Part shown: piece after piece, positions 1-7,828 of the stretch
Numbering within the stretch: the first letter of the stretch is position 1
Layout: each line of letters opens with the position of its first letter
Assembly: GCF_001698815.1 (NCBI RefSeq)
Contig: NZ_LGSI01000013.1
Location: 1 to 64,000 of the forward strand
Source of the DNA: Pseudomonas syringae
GTDB taxonomy: Bacteria > Pseudomonadota > Gammaproteobacteria > Pseudomonadales > Pseudomonadaceae
Length of the DNA stretch: 64,000 nucleotides
Reading direction: 5' to 3'
The notes under the pieces: generated by a model
The model's input: only the letters and a program-made list of their open reading frames with translations
The model's database searches: none
Told to the model about the DNA's origin: nothing
Translations under genes and position numbers: made by a program

Positions 1-77
1 GGCTTGGTTGGCGGGGGTGGGCATGGGCTAGTCCTTGGCCTGGGGAAAGGCAGAACTTTGCACCAATACAGGACAAC
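1..77. other. left edge, no gene assigned
   Basis: Short stretch before the epsC terminator. An open frame runs through it on the plus strand but is glycine-rich and unlike any family I recognise. It may be the tail of something outside the window; nothing can be supported. Confidence 0.3.
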
Positions 78-106
78 AAAAAGTCGGATGCTGCGCACAG
101 CATCCG
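78..106 (-). terminator. intrinsic terminator after epsC
   Basis: Read on the minus strand, a perfect 9-bp stem (CGGATGCTG / CAGCATCCG) with a 4-base loop is followed by AC and then five T. It lies about 50 bases beyond the epsC stop codon and is placed to end that transcript. Confidence 0.75.
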
Positions 107-154
107 TAGGATTTATCCCAAGAAACGCCCGACTAGCCATTCAGAATGAGATGG

Positions 155-1111
155 CTACTTCTGACACCCATCATCCTGCTGCTGCAACAAATTAGCCTGC
201 GTCAGATTGCACCCGGCCGGCACGCTGCGGGTCAGCCAGACGTTGCCGCCGATGGTCGAGCCTTTGCCGATGGTGATGCGTCCGAGGATGGTTGCGCCGG
301 CGTAGATCACTACGTCGTCTTCAACGATAGGGTGGCGTGCATGGCCTTTCTGCAACTGGCCGTCTTCGTCGGCCGGGAAGCGTTTCGCGCCGAGGGTCAC
401 GGCTTGATAGATGCGTACCCGCTCACCAATGATCGCGGTTTCGCCGATGACCACGCCTGTCCCGTGATCGATAAAGAAACTGCGGCCGATCTGCGCACCG
501 GGGTGGATGTCGATGCCGGTGGCCGAGTGGGCGATCTCCGAGCTGATCCGCGCCAGCAACGGCAGGCCCGCGCGATAAAGATGGTGGGCAATCCGGTGAT
601 GAATGACTGCGAGAATTCCCGGGTAGCACAGCAGCACTTCGTCCACGCTGCGCGCTGCCGGGTCGCCGTGATAGGCGGCCAGCACGTCGGTGTCGAGCAG
701 CGCGCGCATTGCGGGCAAGGCGCTGGCGAAACCCTGGATCAACTCCACCGCCCGCTCGTTCAGATTGCCCACTTCTTCGCCGCGCTGGTGGGCGACGTAG
801 CGCAGCTCGAGGCGGGTCTGGGCTAGCAATGCGTTCAAAGCGACATCAAGCGTGTGCCCGACGTAGAAGTCTTCGCTTTCCTCCCGCAGGTCAACCGGCC
901 CCAAACGCATGGGGAACAATGCACCGCACAACGCTTCAAGGATGTCGCGCATCGCCGCCCGTGAAGGCAGCTCGCGTCCACCGTGCTCGCCGCTGACGCG
1001 ACCGTTGCTGGTGCGCCAGTCATTACGGGCCTGACGCAACTGGCTGACAATCTGCTGCAATTGCCAGTGGCTGGAACGGCCCTCGGCAGATGCCTCTGGA
1101 ATATCGCTCAC
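155..1111 (-). CDS. epsC: serine O-acetyltransferase, EpsC type
   Basis: Transfers acetyl from acetyl-CoA to L-serine to give O-acetylserine, the carbon precursor for cysteine, in the cytoplasm. The roughly 318-residue protein has an N-terminal helical domain and then the left-handed beta-helix of hexapeptide acyltransferases, with the family stretches DIHPGAQIGRSFFIDHGTGV, GETAIIGERVRIYQ and GATILGRITIGKGSTIGGNVW. I prefer the GTG start at 1111 because AGGAGA lies seven bases before it; an ATG at 1189 would add 26 unconserved-looking residues. The protein is longer than enteric CysE (about 273 residues), as is usual for the Pseudomonas EpsC type. It is divergent from dcyD, so cysteine synthesis and D-cysteine breakdown share one intergenic region. 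Confidence 0.93.
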   Translation of the reverse strand: MSDIPEASAEGRSSHWQLQQIVSQLRQARNDWRTSNGRVSGEHGGRELPSRAAMRDILEALCGALFPMRLGPVDLREESEDFYVGHTLDVALNALLAQTRLELRYVAHQRGEEVGNLNERAVELIQGFASALPAMRALLDTDVLAAYHGDPAARSVDEVLLCYPGILAVIHHRIAHHLYRAGLPLLARISSEIAHSATGIDIHPGAQIGRSFFIDHGTGVVIGETAIIGERVRIYQAVTLGAKRFPADEDGQLQKGHARHPIVEDDVVIYAGATILGRITIGKGSTIGGNVWLTRSVPAGCNLTQANLLQQQDDGCQK

Positions 1112-1228
1112 GCTGACTTCTCCTGGTTCGGATGCGGCTTTTTGTACGTTCGCCGCAGGTGCGCTCACTCTACGGCAAAGATTTAGCACGAAAAAATAAC
1201 AATTTTTGTAGGACTTCTACTCTTGAAG

Positions 1229-1242
1229 CATAAGACCTTATG
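1229..1242. promoter_or_regulatory. palindrome between epsC and dcyD
   Basis: Perfect inverted repeat CATAAG-AC-CTTATG in the 194-base divergent region. Its size and position suit an operator for a regulator controlling both genes. The binding protein is unknown; a LysR-type sulfur regulator such as CysB is a guess from context only. Confidence 0.4.
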
Positions 1243-1305
1243 AGTTGCCCTGTAGGAAACGCCTGCCTATAGTCCAGCGACTCTCTACACGGCTTGACTA
1301 TCACC

Positions 1306-2313
1306 ATGATCAAAACACAGCTTGCTCGCTTCAATCGTCTGGACCTGATCGCTGCGCCCACTGCGCTGGAAAAACTCGAGCGGCTTTCGGTCTGGGCCGG
1401 TCGCGACATCTATATCAAGCGCGATGACACCACGACCCTGGCTCTGGGCGGCAACAAGGTGCGCAAGCTCGAATACCTTGCTGCCGATGCGCTGGCGCAG
1501 GGGGCGGATACGTTGATCACGGCGGGCGCGATCCAGTCCAACCATGTGCGCCAGACGGCGGCCCTCGCCGCGCGCCTGGGCCTGGGCTGCGTGGCTTTAC
1601 TGGAAAATCCTATCGCCACTGACGACGTGAATTACCTGCACAACGGCAACCGGCTGCTGCTGGATCTGTTTGATGCCAAGGTCGAGTTGGTGGAAAACCT
1701 GGATAACGCCGACGAGCTGCTGCAAGCCCTCGCCGCTCGTCTGCAGTCCAGCGGCAAGAAACCGTATCTGGTGCCCATCGGTGGTTCCAGTGCCGTAGGC
1801 GCCCTGGGTTATGTGCGTGCAGGACTTGAGCTGGCTGCGCAGATCAAGGAGACCGGGCTGGAGTTCGCCGCCGTGGTGCTCGCTTCCGGCAGCGCCGGTA
1901 CTCACAGCGGTCTGGCATTGGCGCTGGCAGAAGTGCTACCCAATCTGCCCGTGGTTGGCGTGACCGTATCGCGCACCGACGAGGCCCAGCGGCCCAAGGT
2001 GCAGAATCTCGCCGAACGCACCGCCGAACTGCTGGGCGTGCCGTTGCCAGCCGCGTTCAAAGTCGAACTGTGGGACGAATATTTTGCGCCGCGTTATGGC
2101 GAACCGAACGCCGGAACCCTGTCTGCAATCAAATTGATGGCCAGTCACGAAGGGATTTTGCTCGATCCGGTGTACACCGGCAAAGCGATGGCAGGCTTGC
2201 TCGATGGTATTGGACGCCAGCGTTTTGAGGACGGCCCGCTGATCTTTCTGCACACCGGCGGTGCGCCGGCCTTATTCGCTTACCCAGACGTTTTTTCCGG
2301 TCAGGACGACTGA
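1306..2313 (+). CDS. dcyD: D-cysteine desulfhydrase
   Basis: PLP enzyme of the ACC deaminase/D-cysteine desulfhydrase family that converts D-cysteine to pyruvate, sulfide and ammonia. The 335-residue protein shows the PLP-lysine region ([24 protein letters not shown], lysine in the GGNKVRK stretch), the [13 protein letters not shown] segment, and the C-terminal [11 protein letters not shown] and [14 protein letters not shown] stretches. ATG at 1306 fits the family start ([13 protein letters not shown]); a TTG at 1294 is an alternative and no strong ribosome site distinguishes them. The gene is directly followed by the cystine importer, the same pairing as enteric dcyD with fliY/yecSC, which supports use of imported cystine and D-cysteine. 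Confidence 0.92.
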   Translation: MIKTQLARFNRLDLIAAPTALEKLERLSVWAGRDIYIKRDDTTTLALGGNKVRKLEYLAADALAQGADTLITAGAIQSNHVRQTAALAARLGLGCVALLENPIATDDVNYLHNGNRLLLDLFDAKVELVENLDNADELLQALAARLQSSGKKPYLVPIGGSSAVGALGYVRAGLELAAQIKETGLEFAAVVLASGSAGTHSGLALALAEVLPNLPVVGVTVSRTDEAQRPKVQNLAERTAELLGVPLPAAFKVELWDEYFAPRYGEPNAGTLSAIKLMASHEGILLDPVYTGKAMAGLLDGIGRQRFEDGPLIFLHTGGAPALFAYPDVFSGQDD

Positions 2314-2323
2314 TTTGGCCGTA

Positions 2324-2349
2324 TATTCCAAAAGTACATATTAAATAAG
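2324..2349 (+). promoter_or_regulatory. TATTCCAAAA element upstream of the cystine operon
   Basis: AT-rich block after dcyD beginning TATTCCAAAAGTAC and running into TTAAAT. The same TATTCCAAAA plus TAC core occurs at 6368-6393, upstream of the sfnB operon. It is likely an activator or promoter site for sulfur-responsive transcription (inference from the shared motif and the sulfur context). Confidence 0.45.
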
Positions 2350-2384
2350 ATTTTGATTATTTTGCATTATAAGCAGAGGCTTTT

Positions 2385-2459
2385 ATGATCGCCGCCAGCA
2401 GGACTGCTGGCGCATCGAGCGTCTTGAAAAAGCTGGATAAACATTTGGTGCCAACGTAG
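2385..2459 (+). CDS. short leader frame before tcyJ
   Basis: ATG with AGAGG five bases upstream opens a 24-residue frame (begins MIAASRTAGASS, ends VPT) that stops 54 bases before tcyJ. It contains a perfect 9-bp inverted repeat, CGCCAGCAG-GA-CTGCTGGCG, at 2393-2412. The good ribosome site and the hairpin inside the frame suggest a translated regulatory leader rather than a functional protein. There is no run of cysteine or methionine codons, so classical amino-acid attenuation is not supported. Real translation is unproven. Confidence 0.45.
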   Translation: MIAASRTAGASSVLKKLDKHLVPT

Positions 2460-2513
2460 CTTTCGTCGGGTCCGATTCTTGCCTGACATCAACAACAAAA
2501 TATGGGGCTAGTC

Positions 2514-3311
2514 ATGATTACTTCCGCAATCCGTCGTACGTTTCTGCTTTCAACCCTGAGCCTGGTGCTCGGCTCCGGCCTGATCGGTCAAGCCGTGGCC
2601 GGTGATCAGCTGCAGAAAATCAAGGACAGCGGCACCATCACCGTAGGTCTGGAAGGCACTTACCCGCCGTTCAGCTTCCAGGACGAAAACGGCAAGCTGG
2701 CAGGTTTCGAGGTCGAGTTTTCCGAAGCATTGGCCAAGGAACTGGGCGTAAAAGCCAAGCTGCAGTCGACCCCATGGGCAGGCATTCTCGCGGCGCTGGA
2801 ATCCAAGCGTCTGGACGTGGTGATCAATCAGGTCACGATTTCCGAAGAGCGCAAAAAGAAGTATGACTTCTCCACGCCTTACACCATCTCCGGTATCCAG
2901 GCGCTGGTGCAGAAAAAGAACGCTGCCAAGTTTAAAGTCGCAGCCGATCTGAAGGGCGCGAAAGTGGGCGTTGGTCTGGGCACCAATTACGAGCAGTGGC
3001 TGAAGGAAAATGTACCGGACGCGATCGTCAAAACCTACGACGATGATCCGACCAAGTACCAGGACCTGCGCGTTGGTCGTATCGACGCCATTCTGGTCGA
3101 CCGTCTCGCCGCCCTCGAGCTGCTCAGCAAAACCAAAGACAGCCTGGCTGTTTCCGGCGAACCGTTCTCCCGTCAGGAAGCTGGCATCGCCCTGCGCAAA
3201 GGCGAGCCTGAGCTGCTGGCAGCCATTAACAAGGCCATCGACAAACTGCGCGCTGACGGCACCCTCGCCAAGCTGTCGCAGAAGTATTTCCAGGCTGACG
3301 TGACCAAATGA
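2514..3311 (+). CDS. tcyJ: cystine ABC transporter substrate-binding protein
   Basis: Periplasmic solute-binding protein, SBP family 3, of the FliY/TcyJ type that captures cystine for the adjacent permease and ATPase. At 265 residues it has a signal peptide ending near AVA-GD, then LQKIKDSGTITVGLEGTYPPFSFQDENGKLAGFEVE, the family's ligand-binding opening, and the ALESKRLDVVINQVTIS segment. I choose ATG at 2514 because GGGG lies suitably upstream; ATG at 2502 would bury that site in the coding region. It overlaps tcyL by four bases. Cystine specificity is inferred from family resemblance and adjacency to dcyD. Confidence 0.9.
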   Translation: MITSAIRRTFLLSTLSLVLGSGLIGQAVAGDQLQKIKDSGTITVGLEGTYPPFSFQDENGKLAGFEVEFSEALAKELGVKAKLQSTPWAGILAALESKRLDVVINQVTISEERKKKYDFSTPYTISGIQALVQKKNAAKFKVAADLKGAKVGVGLGTNYEQWLKENVPDAIVKTYDDDPTKYQDLRVGRIDAILVDRLAALELLSKTKDSLAVSGEPFSRQEAGIALRKGEPELLAAINKAIDKLRADGTLAKLSQKYFQADVTK

Positions 3312-3976
3312 TTGAAGAGAGCCTAAAGCTCGCGCTGGACTCCGCGCCCTTTCTGATAAAGGGCGCGTACTACACGGTATTCCTCAGCCTGGGTGGCATG
3401 TTCTTCGGCTTGCTGCTGGGCTTCGGCCTGGCGCTGATGCGCTTGTCGCGGCTGATTGCGCTACGCGGTATTGCCCGGGTCTACGTGTCGTTCTTTCGCG
3501 GAACACCGCTACTGGTCCAACTGTTCATGATCTATTACGGCTTGCCGCAATTGGGCATTGAGCTGGACCCGTTGCCTGCCGCGCTGATCGGCTTTTCGTT
3601 GAACATGGGCGCGTACGCGTGCGAAATCCTGCGGGCGGCTATCGGTTCGGTGGATCGTGGCCAGTGGGAAGCTGCCGCCAGCATGGGCATGACGCGTGGC
3701 CAGGCGATGCGCCGGGCGATCCTGCCTCAGGCCGCCCGCACCGCCTTGCCGCCGTTGGGCAACAGCTTTATCTCATTGGTCAAGGACACGGCGCTGGCAG
3801 CAACTATCCAGGTGCCGGAGCTGTTCCGTCAGGCGCAGTTGATTACCGCCAGGACCTTCGAAATCTTCACCATGTATCTGGCCGCGGCGCTCATCTACTG
3901 GATTCTTGCCACCGCGCTCTCGCACTTGCAAAACCGCCTCGAAGCGAGGGTGAATCGGCATGACCTGGAGTCTTGA
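3308..3976 (+). CDS. tcyL: cystine ABC transporter permease
   Basis: Inner-membrane channel subunit of the HisM/YecS type, 222 residues, with several hydrophobic segments and the EAA loop region [43 protein letters not shown] that docks with the ATPase. It starts four bases inside tcyJ (ATGA overlap), which couples translation, and is followed directly by tcyN. Only one permease gene is present, so the channel is presumably a homodimer as in enteric YecS. Confidence 0.92.
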   Translation: MIEESLKLALDSAPFLIKGAYYTVFLSLGGMFFGLLLGFGLALMRLSRLIALRGIARVYVSFFRGTPLLVQLFMIYYGLPQLGIELDPLPAALIGFSLNMGAYACEILRAAIGSVDRGQWEAAASMGMTRGQAMRRAILPQAARTALPPLGNSFISLVKDTALAATIQVPELFRQAQLITARTFEIFTMYLAAALIYWILATALSHLQNRLEARVNRHDLES

Positions 3977-3978
3977 AC

Positions 3979-4722
3979 ATGATCGTGGTTGAAAAACTGA
4001 CCAAGGAATTCAAAGGCCAGCAAGTGCTCAAGGGCATTGATCTGCGCGTCGAAGCCGGGGAAGTGGTGGCTATTATCGGGCCCAGCGGCTCGGGCAAGAC
4101 GACCTTGCTGCGTTGTCTGAATTTTCTCGAAGAGCCTACCAGCGGCAAGATTATCGTTGGCGACATCGCGGTTGATGGCAGTCGCCCTTTGAGCCAGCAA
4201 CAAGGCCTGATTCGCCAGTTGCGCCAGCATGTGGGTTTTGTGTTCCAGAACTTCAATCTGTTTCCGCACCGCACCGCTTTGGAAAACGTCATGGAAGGCC
4301 CTGTGGTGGTCAAGAAGATCGCGCGGGAACTGGCAATGGAACAAGGCCGCAAGCTGCTCGCCAAGGTCGGCCTCGCGGGTAAGGAAAATGCCTATCCGCG
4401 ACGTCTGTCGGGCGGTCAGCAGCAGCGGGTGGCAATTGCACGCGCGCTCGCGATGGAGCCGGAAGTGATTCTTTTCGACGAGCCCACCTCTGCTCTGGAC
4501 CCGGAGCTGGTGGGCGAAGTGCTCGCAACGATTCGCGCGCTGGCCGAAGAAAAACGCACCATGGTCATCGTCACTCACGAAATGAGTTTTGCCCGTGACG
4601 TGGCGAATCGGGTGATTTTCATCGACAAGGGCGTGATCGTCGAGCAAGGGGAAGCCAAGGAATTGTTTGCCAACCCTCGTGAAGAACGGACTCGGCAATT
4701 TCTGGAACGAAGTCGCTCCTGA
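3979..4722 (+). CDS. tcyN: cystine ABC transporter ATP-binding protein
   Basis: ATPase subunit, 247 residues, of the polar amino-acid uptake family. Visible motifs are Walker [10 protein letters not shown], the Q-loop [10 protein letters not shown], signature [16 protein letters not shown], Walker [14 protein letters not shown] and the switch histidine in [13 protein letters not shown] at 3979 is chosen since GGAG lies eight bases upstream; a TTG two codons earlier overlaps the tcyL stop. It is the last gene of the tcyJLN operon and is followed within 30 bases by a strong terminator. Confidence 0.93.
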   Translation: MIVVEKLTKEFKGQQVLKGIDLRVEAGEVVAIIGPSGSGKTTLLRCLNFLEEPTSGKIIVGDIAVDGSRPLSQQQGLIRQLRQHVGFVFQNFNLFPHRTALENVMEGPVVVKKIARELAMEQGRKLLAKVGLAGKENAYPRRLSGGQQQRVAIARALAMEPEVILFDEPTSALDPELVGEVLATIRALAEEKRTMVIVTHEMSFARDVANRVIFIDKGVIVEQGEAKELFANPREERTRQFLERSRS

Positions 4723-4740
4723 TCCTACGTCACCCAGTAA

Positions 4741-4769
4741 AAAAACCAGCGCCATTCGGCGCTGTTTTT
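4741..4769 (+). terminator. intrinsic terminator after tcyN
   Basis: Stem CAGCGCC-ATTC-GGCGCTG followed by five T and preceded by A residues, 20-odd bases after the tcyN stop. It ends the cystine operon and could also stop leftward transcripts. Confidence 0.85.
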
Positions 4770-5301
4770 CTGTGCCTTACATTTGTACAACAATTGAACG
4801 ATCTAAACCGCTGTTAGATCGATCAAGCGTTCGCTTCTGGAATGATCAGTTTTATCAGGGCAAACTTATCCAGTCATTACAGTCGGTAAGAGTGCGTCAT
4901 AAAAAGTCATACCCACTGTCCCCTCACGACCGCATACCCAACGCCCAAAGACTCTTCATTCGCATGAGCAGTCATATATTGAAGTGGGAAGACCCTGACC
5001 TGCTTCGTAATAAGACTGTGGTGTTTGTGTAGGAAACGTCTAATTCAGCGTTTCGCCAATATCTCATCCCCATTACATATTGACAGGCACGCGCAAACCC
5101 CATTAGCTCGAAAATAAACCTCCATTCAAAACTCTGAGCTTATTACAAGCTTCAATTACATACAGTTTGTAATGTTTGCCATAACTCTGATCTCTAAGGT
5201 ACTTATCCCCGCGCCGTTTTTCGGTGAACTGCCCGACACTCGCTATTACCGAAGCCAACGGACTCATTATTTATCTAACAAATCGCCATGAGTATTCAGC
5301 C
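4770..5301. other. AT-rich noncoding stretch
   Basis: About 530 bases with no convincing gene, visibly richer in A and T than its neighbours. It holds a perfect 8-bp inverted repeat CGATCTAA-N7-TTAGATCG at 4799-4821 and one TGTAGGAAAC word at 5028-5037. The promoter of the following gene should lie here. A frame at 4667-5032 runs through but starts inside tcyN and has no family character. Confidence 0.5.
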
Positions 5302-6030
5302 ATGCCCCACGCACCCTGCAAAACCAGCATCCCCAAGCTGTTCGCGCCGTACCTGCCCCAGGCTCACAACCACGGCGTCGGTATTCGCGCCGCAGCCCAT
5401 CTGTTAGTCAATATTGACCCCTACCCTGCGATGGACGAAGGAGACTTGATCGAATTGTTCTGGGATGGCTGTTACGTCGCGTCAAAACTTTTAGGTAAGT
5501 CTGACATCGGCTACACAGTAGTCCTACGCGTGCCGGAAAGTTTCCTACAAACCGGGACGATCAAAACCTGCTATCGCGTCATGAAAGTGGGAGGCGCGCC
5601 GGTTACTTCGCCCAGCCGCAAGCTCAGGGTAAAACTTGATGTGCCCGGCGGGCAGCTCCTGACGCTCAGCGATGAAGAAAACCAGGGTCTGGCACCCGTC
5701 TCTTTGCCAGAGGCAGTGATCCGTTATGGGTTGATTTCCCGGTATGCAAAAACCGGCATGCCACTGGGCATCGAGCCTTATCTCAACATGGCACCCAGCG
5801 ATGAAATCACGCTGCGTTGGGGAGATGTGCGCATGGACCTGCCGCCATTGAAAGCCGAGAACGTCGGCAAAGCCGTCAGCCTGATCGTGCCGCCAACGTT
5901 GATTCTGGAAGCGGGGCGGGAACAGCAAGTGGACGTGACTTACTGCATCATTGATCGGGTGGGCAACAACTCACGGTGGGCACCCGCCCGTGAAATTAAC
6001 GTCAACACCCAAGTAAACCGCTGTCAGTGA
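5302..6030 (+). CDS. two-domain protein of unknown function
   Basis: I do not recognise an assigned function. The 242-residue product seems to hold two copies of one domain. Copy 1 (about residues 10-115) has GIRAAAHLLVNIDPYPAMDEGDLIELFWDG, then VVLRVPESFLQTGTIKTCYRVMKVGG. Copy 2 (about 130-235) has IRYGLISRYAKTGMPLGIEPYLNMAPSDEITLRWGD, then VSLIVPPTLILEAGREQQVDVTYCIIDRVGN. Each pairs a GDxIELFW-like or DEITLRWGD strand with a later tyrosine-rich strand, suggesting tandem beta-sandwich (Ig-like) domains. No signal peptide or membrane segment is clear. ATG at 5302 has only GAG near it; a GTG at 5224 in frame is an alternative. The surrounding AT-rich DNA suggests acquisition by transfer. Confidence 0.7.
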   Translation: MPHAPCKTSIPKLFAPYLPQAHNHGVGIRAAAHLLVNIDPYPAMDEGDLIELFWDGCYVASKLLGKSDIGYTVVLRVPESFLQTGTIKTCYRVMKVGGAPVTSPSRKLRVKLDVPGGQLLTLSDEENQGLAPVSLPEAVIRYGLISRYAKTGMPLGIEPYLNMAPSDEITLRWGDVRMDLPPLKAENVGKAVSLIVPPTLILEAGREQQVDVTYCIIDRVGNNSRWAPAREINVNTQVNRCQ

Positions 6031-6259
6031 CTGGCCGAATGTCCCTGAAAAAACCACTGGTACGCGCGGGTTGTTTATCTCGACCCGCCGTATTGGTAGT
6101 GCTGGCAGCTATACAACCTGTGAGCTGGCTCACATTGAGCCACGTGCCGAGAGGTTTCCTACACCGAATTACATATCGGCCTACAGGCTTTTTTAAACCT
6201 GACCGGTGCTCACTGCTAGCCTTCTGAATGCATTGCATTACTGCAAGAGGGTTATGCTC

Positions 6260-6340
6260 ATGGCGCGTAATAAACTGCTAAAGATATGCATTTTGTTAAT
6301 GGTCTTCGGCTCGTGTCTGACGTATGCGCAACACGCTTGA
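6260..6340 (+). CDS. 26-residue hydrophobic peptide
   Basis: ATG preceded by AAGAGGG at a good distance. The peptide starts MARNKLLKICILLMVFGS and ends YAQHA: a basic N-terminus, a hydrophobic core with two cysteines, then TYAQ, which looks like a bare signal peptide or a membrane peptide. It could be a real small protein, a leader, or the surviving start of a lost secreted protein. It lies in the AT-rich stretch before the sfnB operon. No family is recognised. Confidence 0.45.
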   Translation: MARNKLLKICILLMVFGSCLTYAQHA

Positions 6341-6367
6341 AAACCTGTGAATTTCACCTTCTATGCT

Positions 6368-6393
6368 TATTCCAAAATACTCGTTTATTTAAT
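6368..6393 (+). promoter_or_regulatory. TATTCCAAAA element upstream of the sfnB operon
   Basis: TATTCCAAAATAC followed by an AT-rich TTTATTTAAT block. It matches the element at 2324-2349 in core sequence and in spacing to the AT block. It lies about 115 bases before the short leader frame and about 180 before sfnB. Probably a shared activator or promoter site for sulfur starvation (inference). Confidence 0.45.
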
Positions 6394-6447
6394 ATTTATA
6401 CGCCTTTACGGTATATAGACCGGACCACCGGACATCGTGATTTATCC

Positions 6448-6464
6448 TGCCGCTACTTGCGGCA
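6448..6464 (+). other. hairpin before the sfnB leader frame
   Basis: TGCCGC-TACTT-GCGGCA, a 6-bp stem ending eight bases before the GAGG of the short frame at 6482. It could influence access of ribosomes to that frame. Confidence 0.35.
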
Positions 6465-6481
6465 TCTGACGCGAGGTTCGT

Positions 6482-6556
6482 ATGGTCATTTCCCGCTCCA
6501 TCCACAGGCAGAACAACGAAATATTGCGCAGCCCGAGAGGCCGCAAAAATGTCTGA
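6482..6556 (+). CDS. short leader frame overlapping the first sfnB gene
   Basis: ATG with GAGG five bases upstream opens a 24-residue, arginine-rich frame (begins MVISRSIHRQNNEILR, ends RKNV). Its stop codon lies eight bases inside the sfnB gene at 6549 in a different frame, so ribosomes finishing the leader would terminate on the sfnB start. That layout suggests translational coupling or a regulatory leader. Translation is not proven, and no cysteine codon is present. Confidence 0.45.
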   Translation: MVISRSIHRQNNEILRSPRGRKNV

Positions 6557-7805
6557 GCTGGCTGCCCGCGCCTTGCGCACCGCACCGGCCGCACTTCAGC
6601 CGGACAGCGCACCGCCTGTATTCGCGGCCGTGATTCTGCAAAACGACGCTCAGGCTATCGCAGCGGCCCATCAGTTGGCTGACTATGCCCGCTTGCAGGC
6701 CTCTCAACGCGATGCCGAGCGGCTGTTGCCCTGGTCGGAAATCGAACAGTTTACCCAAAGCGGCCTGGGCAGTATTTCCATCCCGCGCGCTTACGGCGGT
6801 CCGCAGGTTTCATTCGTCACCATCGCCGAGGTATTCAGAATAATTTCTGCTGCCGACCCGGCGCTGGGGCAGATTCCGCAGAACCAGTTCGGGATCATTC
6901 ATTTATTGCAGAACAGCGCCACCGAGACGCAGAAAGCAGTCTTGTTCAAAAGCGTGCTGGACGGCTGGCGAATCGGCAACGCCGGTCCGGAACGCGGTAC
7001 GAAAAATACCCTGGAGCTCAAGGCTCGCATCACCGCTCAGGGCGGAAAGTTCGTCATAAACGGTCAGAAGTTTTACTCCACCGGCGCGCTATTCGCCCAT
7101 TGGGTTGCAGTGAAAGCACTCAACGAGCAAGGCCAGCAAATCATGGCTTTTGTTCCGCGCGGCACTGCCGGGTTGCAGATCGTCGATGACTGGTCGGGCT
7201 TCGGCCAGCGCACCACTGCAAGCGGCACGGTGCTGCTGGATAACGTGCAGATCGATGGCGCACTGGTTGTTGATAACTGGCGTCTGTCCCTGACGCCGAA
7301 CATTCAGGGCGCGGTCTCGCAGCTTATTCAGGCAGCCATCGACGCCGGCATTGCCCGCGCCGCCATCGACGACACCATCGAATTTGTCAGACAACGCTCG
7401 CGGCCCTGGGTCGACGCCCATGTGGAGCGGGCCAGTGACGATCCTTATGTCATCGCCGACATCGGCAAGCTCAAACTCGAACTGCACGCCGCGGAAGCCT
7501 TGCTGCGCGAGTCGGCCAAGGTGCTCGACGAGGTCAACGCCAAGCCCATCGACGAATACTCGGCGGCACGCGCCTCGATTGCAGTTGCCCGCGCCAAAGT
7601 GCTGACCACCGAAATCTCACTGCTGGCCAGCGAAAAGCTGTTCGAACTGGCTGGCAGCCGCGCGACGCTGGCCGAGTTCAACCTGGACCGGCACTGGCGT
7701 AACGCCCGCGTCCACACGCTCCACGATCCGGTGCGCTGGAAATACCACGCCGTCGGTGCGTGGCACCTCAACGGCACCTTGCCCGCCCGCCATTCGTGGA
7801 TTTGA
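6549..7805 (+). CDS. SfnB family sulfur-acquisition oxidoreductase, copy 1
   Basis: Flavoprotein with the acyl-CoA dehydrogenase fold, of the SfnB/DszC-like group associated with growth on organosulfur compounds. The 418-residue protein has an N-terminal helical domain (LPWSEIEQFTQSGLGSISIPRAYGGP), a beta-domain with NGQKFYSTGALFAHW, and the C-terminal four-helix domain ending in NARVHTLHDPVRWKYHAVGAW. It starts at 6549 with GAGAGG upstream. Family members probably use reduced flavin and oxygen like DszC rather than dehydrogenating acyl-CoA; the substrate is unknown. It is followed by a close paralogue 23 bases on. Confidence 0.88.
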   Translation: MSELAARALRTAPAALQPDSAPPVFAAVILQNDAQAIAAAHQLADYARLQASQRDAERLLPWSEIEQFTQSGLGSISIPRAYGGPQVSFVTIAEVFRIISAADPALGQIPQNQFGIIHLLQNSATETQKAVLFKSVLDGWRIGNAGPERGTKNTLELKARITAQGGKFVINGQKFYSTGALFAHWVAVKALNEQGQQIMAFVPRGTAGLQIVDDWSGFGQRTTASGTVLLDNVQIDGALVVDNWRLSLTPNIQGAVSQLIQAAIDAGIARAAIDDTIEFVRQRSRPWVDAHVERASDDPYVIADIGKLKLELHAAEALLRESAKVLDEVNAKPIDEYSAARASIAVARAKVLTTEISLLASEKLFELAGSRATLAEFNLDRHWRNARVHTLHDPVRWKYHAVGAWHLNGTLPARHSWI

Positions 7806-7828
7806 ACCAGACCACTGGAGACACCGTT

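Noticed and set aside
4667..5032. 121-codon frame after tcyN
   Set aside because: Starts inside tcyN, runs through its terminator and has no family features.
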